Shown one piece after another: positions 62,706 through 64,000 of a stretch of DNA of 64,000 nt (within the stretch, counting starts at the first letter, position 1; the number at the start of each line of letters is the position of its first letter). The stretch is from positions 330,999 to 394,998 of the forward strand of contig NZ_JANHDM010000002.1 of the NCBI RefSeq assembly GCF_024494685.1, written 5' to 3'. Under the pieces are notes generated by a model. That model was not told the origin of the DNA. It saw nothing but the letters and a program-made list of their open reading frames with translations, and ran no database searches. The position numbers and the translations under genes are program-made. The stretch is from Halorubrum rubrum. GTDB lineage: Archaea > Halobacteriota > Halobacteria > Halobacteriales > Haloferacaceae.

Positions 62706-62861
62706 CGCGGGTGTATGGCTCGCACTTCGCCACAGCAGACATATAAGTGTTGTTTACGCGTCGGATCCCTTGACTGCGGCCGATCCAGCCCGCCGACCGG
62801 CTTCTCCGCTCGGTCGTCTCCCCGGCCGACCGACCTTCGGGATCGGGAGACCGCCCCGGTG

Positions 62862-62941
62862 TATTTATAAGTAATGTACCGATCAGTTTTCATTTCGCCG
62901 ATATATTTATTACGGGTTGTGTGTTGGGTTGACATGGAGGT
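62862..62941 (+). promoter_or_regulatory. Two TATA boxes and Shine-Dalgarno of the MC1 gene
   Basis: TATTTATAAG (about 62862-62871) and GATATATTTATT (about 62898-62909) are both good TATA boxes; GGAGGT (62936-62941) lies 6 nt before the ATG. Two promoters and a strong SD fit a highly expressed chromatin protein. Confidence 0.6.
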
Positions 62942-62947
62942 AAAACC

Positions 62948-63277
62948 ATGGTACGTGAAGACGGTAAGCGAAACTTCGCCCTCCGAGAGGAGGACGGGTC
63001 GGAACCGAGCGAGTTCTCCGGGAACATGCCGAGACAGGCCGCGCTCAAGGCGGCTCGAACCCTCGAGCCCGCCCCTTCCGAAGACGAGGCGGAACGGACC
63101 ACTATCAGGCTTCGCGAGAAAGGGACGAAGAAGGTACACGAGTACGAGGGATGGGCGTGGAAGGCGGGTGCTCCCGAAGTCGACGAGGCCGACGAGGACT
63201 TCTGGCTCAACGACCTCGACGACATCACGAAAGCCAACGTCTCGAAACAGGGTATCGAGTACCTCGACGAGGAGTGA
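62948..63277 (+). CDS. Non-histone chromosomal protein MC1
   Basis: 109 residues from ATG 62948 with an SD. MC1 motifs: REDGKRNFALREEDGSEPSE, FSGNMPRQAALKAARTLEPA, LREKGTKKVHEYEGWAWKA. It binds and bends DNA as a monomer and is common in Methanosarcina and haloarchaea. The haloarchaeal version has a longer acidic C-terminus (EVDEADEDFWLNDLDDITKA). It stands alone just upstream of the rRNA operon. Confidence 0.96.
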   Translation: MVREDGKRNFALREEDGSEPSEFSGNMPRQAALKAARTLEPAPSEDEAERTTIRLREKGTKKVHEYEGWAWKAGAPEVDEADEDFWLNDLDDITKANVSKQGIEYLDEE

Positions 63278-63414
63278 CTCGCCGGTTCCGTTCGTTCCAC
63301 CCGATCCGTGTTTCTTTGACGCATCGGCTCCGTCAGCCACGCACCGGGATCGGGGGTGGCCGCCGCCCCGATCGGTTTTTCGCGGCATGAAACCGCATGA
63401 CGTGGCGGGTTCGG

Positions 63415-63434
63415 TTCGACGGGGTTAAGTGTAC
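63415..63434 (+). promoter_or_regulatory. rRNA promoter P1
   Basis: TTCGACGGGGTTAAGTGTAC matches the haloarchaeal rRNA promoter pattern (upstream TTCGA, then TTAAGT as TATA/BRE). The expected start lies about 25 nt downstream near GGAATGCGAAG. Confidence 0.85.
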
Positions 63435-63510
63435 ACCGCGATTCGAATGGAATGCGAAGGCCCCCGCGGTGGGGGCAGCGGCCGGCCGCCGACGGCGGCC
63501 GGTCGACGCG

Positions 63511-63533
63511 TTCCGACGGGGTTAAATGTATAC
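63511..63533 (+). promoter_or_regulatory. rRNA promoter P2
   Basis: TTCCGACGGGGTTAAATGTA followed by TACC repeats the P1 layout 96 nt later, including GAACGCGAAGAA near the expected start. The two units, with shared GACGGGGTTAA and GCGAAG, look like a duplicated promoter. Confidence 0.85.
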
Positions 63534-63777
63534 CCCGGTTCGAACCGAACGCGAAGAACGCATCGCGAACTCGGGCCGTTCAACTCGGCCCGGTTTCGCT
63601 GAGTCGGGACATCTCGACTCGACGTCATGAGGATTTCGCCCCCTGCGCTCCGGCGTAAGAGGAGATCTGATGTGAGCCGTGGACGTTCGGTGTCATCCGG
63701 GTCGCCGGTGAGACCGGACTCCACATTGGACCATGCAATGGTGTGTTGACAACGAGTCAACACCCGCCAACATAACC

Positions 63778-63805
63778 CCCTCGTGCCGGGAATCAGGCGC
63801 GAGGG
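63778..63805 (+). other. Pre-16S hairpin next to the mature 5' end
   Basis: CCCTCGTGCC (63778-63787) pairs with GGCGCGAGGG (63796-63805) around GGGAATCA, one of the pairs being T-G. It ends 5 nt before the 16S start, so it is probably part of the leader folding or the 5' arm of the processing stem; the 3' partner lies outside the window. Confidence 0.6.
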
Positions 63806-63810
63806 TAGTC

Positions 63811-64000
63811 ATTCCGGTTGATCCTGCCGGAGGCCATTGCTATTGGGATCCGATTTAGCCATGCTAGTTGTACGAGTTTATACTCGTAGCGAATAGCTCA
63901 GTAACACGTGGCCAAACTACCCTTCGGAGCACCATACCCTCGGGAAACTGAGGCTAATAGTGCATACCACAGTTCACCTGGAATGAGAACTGTGTCAAAC
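63811..64000 (+). rRNA. 16S ribosomal RNA, 5' part (cut by window edge)
   Basis: Starts with ATTCCGGTTGATCCTGCCGG, the archaeal 16S 5' end, and includes the conserved GCTCAGTAACACGTGGCCAA and CTCGGGAAACTGAGGCTAAT. Only 190 nt are present. The helix region GTTGTACGAGTTTATACTCG and the segment ATACCACAGTTCACCTGGAA will be useful for genus assignment. Confidence 0.98.

Larger units (their letters stand above)
63278..63810 (+). promoter_or_regulatory. rRNA operon control region and pre-rRNA leader
   Basis: 533 nt without a protein gene. Left part: a hairpin CGGTTT...AAACCG (63373-63396), possibly the MC1 terminator. Middle: two tandem promoters. Right: leader with hairpins including GTGTTGAC-aacga-GTCAACAC (63743-63763) and a 10-bp stem just before the 16S gene. 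Confidence 0.8.

Noticed and set aside
63440..63550. GGTTCGAA/ATTCGAA segments considered as tRNA T-loops
   Set aside because: They lie in the duplicated rRNA promoters and no acceptor or anticodon stems can be folded around them.

Overview
The window is a piece of a haloarchaeal chromosome (Halobacteria, most likely the Haloferacales/Halorubraceae side; genus not determinable). Support comes from very GC-rich DNA, acidic proteins, archaeal information-processing genes (eIF2-gamma, Rpo7, Spt4, S24e, Kae1-Bud32, PolD small subunit, MC1), haloarchaea-specific DUF families, and a 16S rRNA 5' end that opens with the archaeal ATTCCGGTTGATCC sequence. Many genes have a TATA-like box about 25-30 nt before the start codon and no Shine-Dalgarno, which fits leaderless transcripts. 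eIF2-gamma and MC1 are exceptions with clear SD sequences.

Layout. 1-6629 (minus strand) is a translation/transcription cluster read leftwards: eif2g, PIN protein, rpo7, spt4, dephospho-CoA kinase, rps24e, kae1-bud32, a DUF5808 protein and the start of signal peptidase I. 6858-12795 carries haloarchaeal DUF genes, a DoxX membrane protein, pgi, a CPBP protease and an MscS channel. 13118-19744 is a complete phosphate-uptake operon (pstS-C-A-B, phoU, and an AbrB-PhoU regulator). 19752-24185 holds nurA, a six-TM chemoreceptor and two small genes. 24256-27533 is a tungstate ABC transporter (tupABC) with a downstream TOBE-domain regulator. 27964-34010 has a Nog1-type GTPase, an FNT channel fused to two USP domains, homoserine kinase and an arginine deiminase-family enzyme.

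34070-34990 is a clearly AT-richer island encoding a putative PD-(D/E)XK nuclease and an overlapping 44-residue ORF, which suggests acquired DNA. Normal sequence resumes with pdxS, mobA, a membrane-anchored J protein, mutS-mutL, DNA polymerase D small subunit, stress and haloarchaeal-specific genes (PspAB, DUF5786/5784/5789/6757), hemB, a split MgtE transporter pair, valS, pyrD, an AbrB-like protein and MC1. The window ends in a ribosomal RNA operon: two tandem promoters, a structured leader and the first 190 nt of 16S rRNA.

The most unusual feature is a dispersed family of structured intergenic repeats, about 215-310 bp each. Four copies lie at 7472, 35004, 50594 (inverted) and 58365. They share three conserved sequence blocks, two of which are nearly perfect inverted repeats of each other. 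Between the blocks are variable segments that keep hairpin-forming ability with different sequences, as expected of a selected RNA or DNA structure or a non-autonomous mobile element. A second, different hairpin block sits right next to the first copy. No CRISPR array, tRNA gene or complete insertion sequence was seen.
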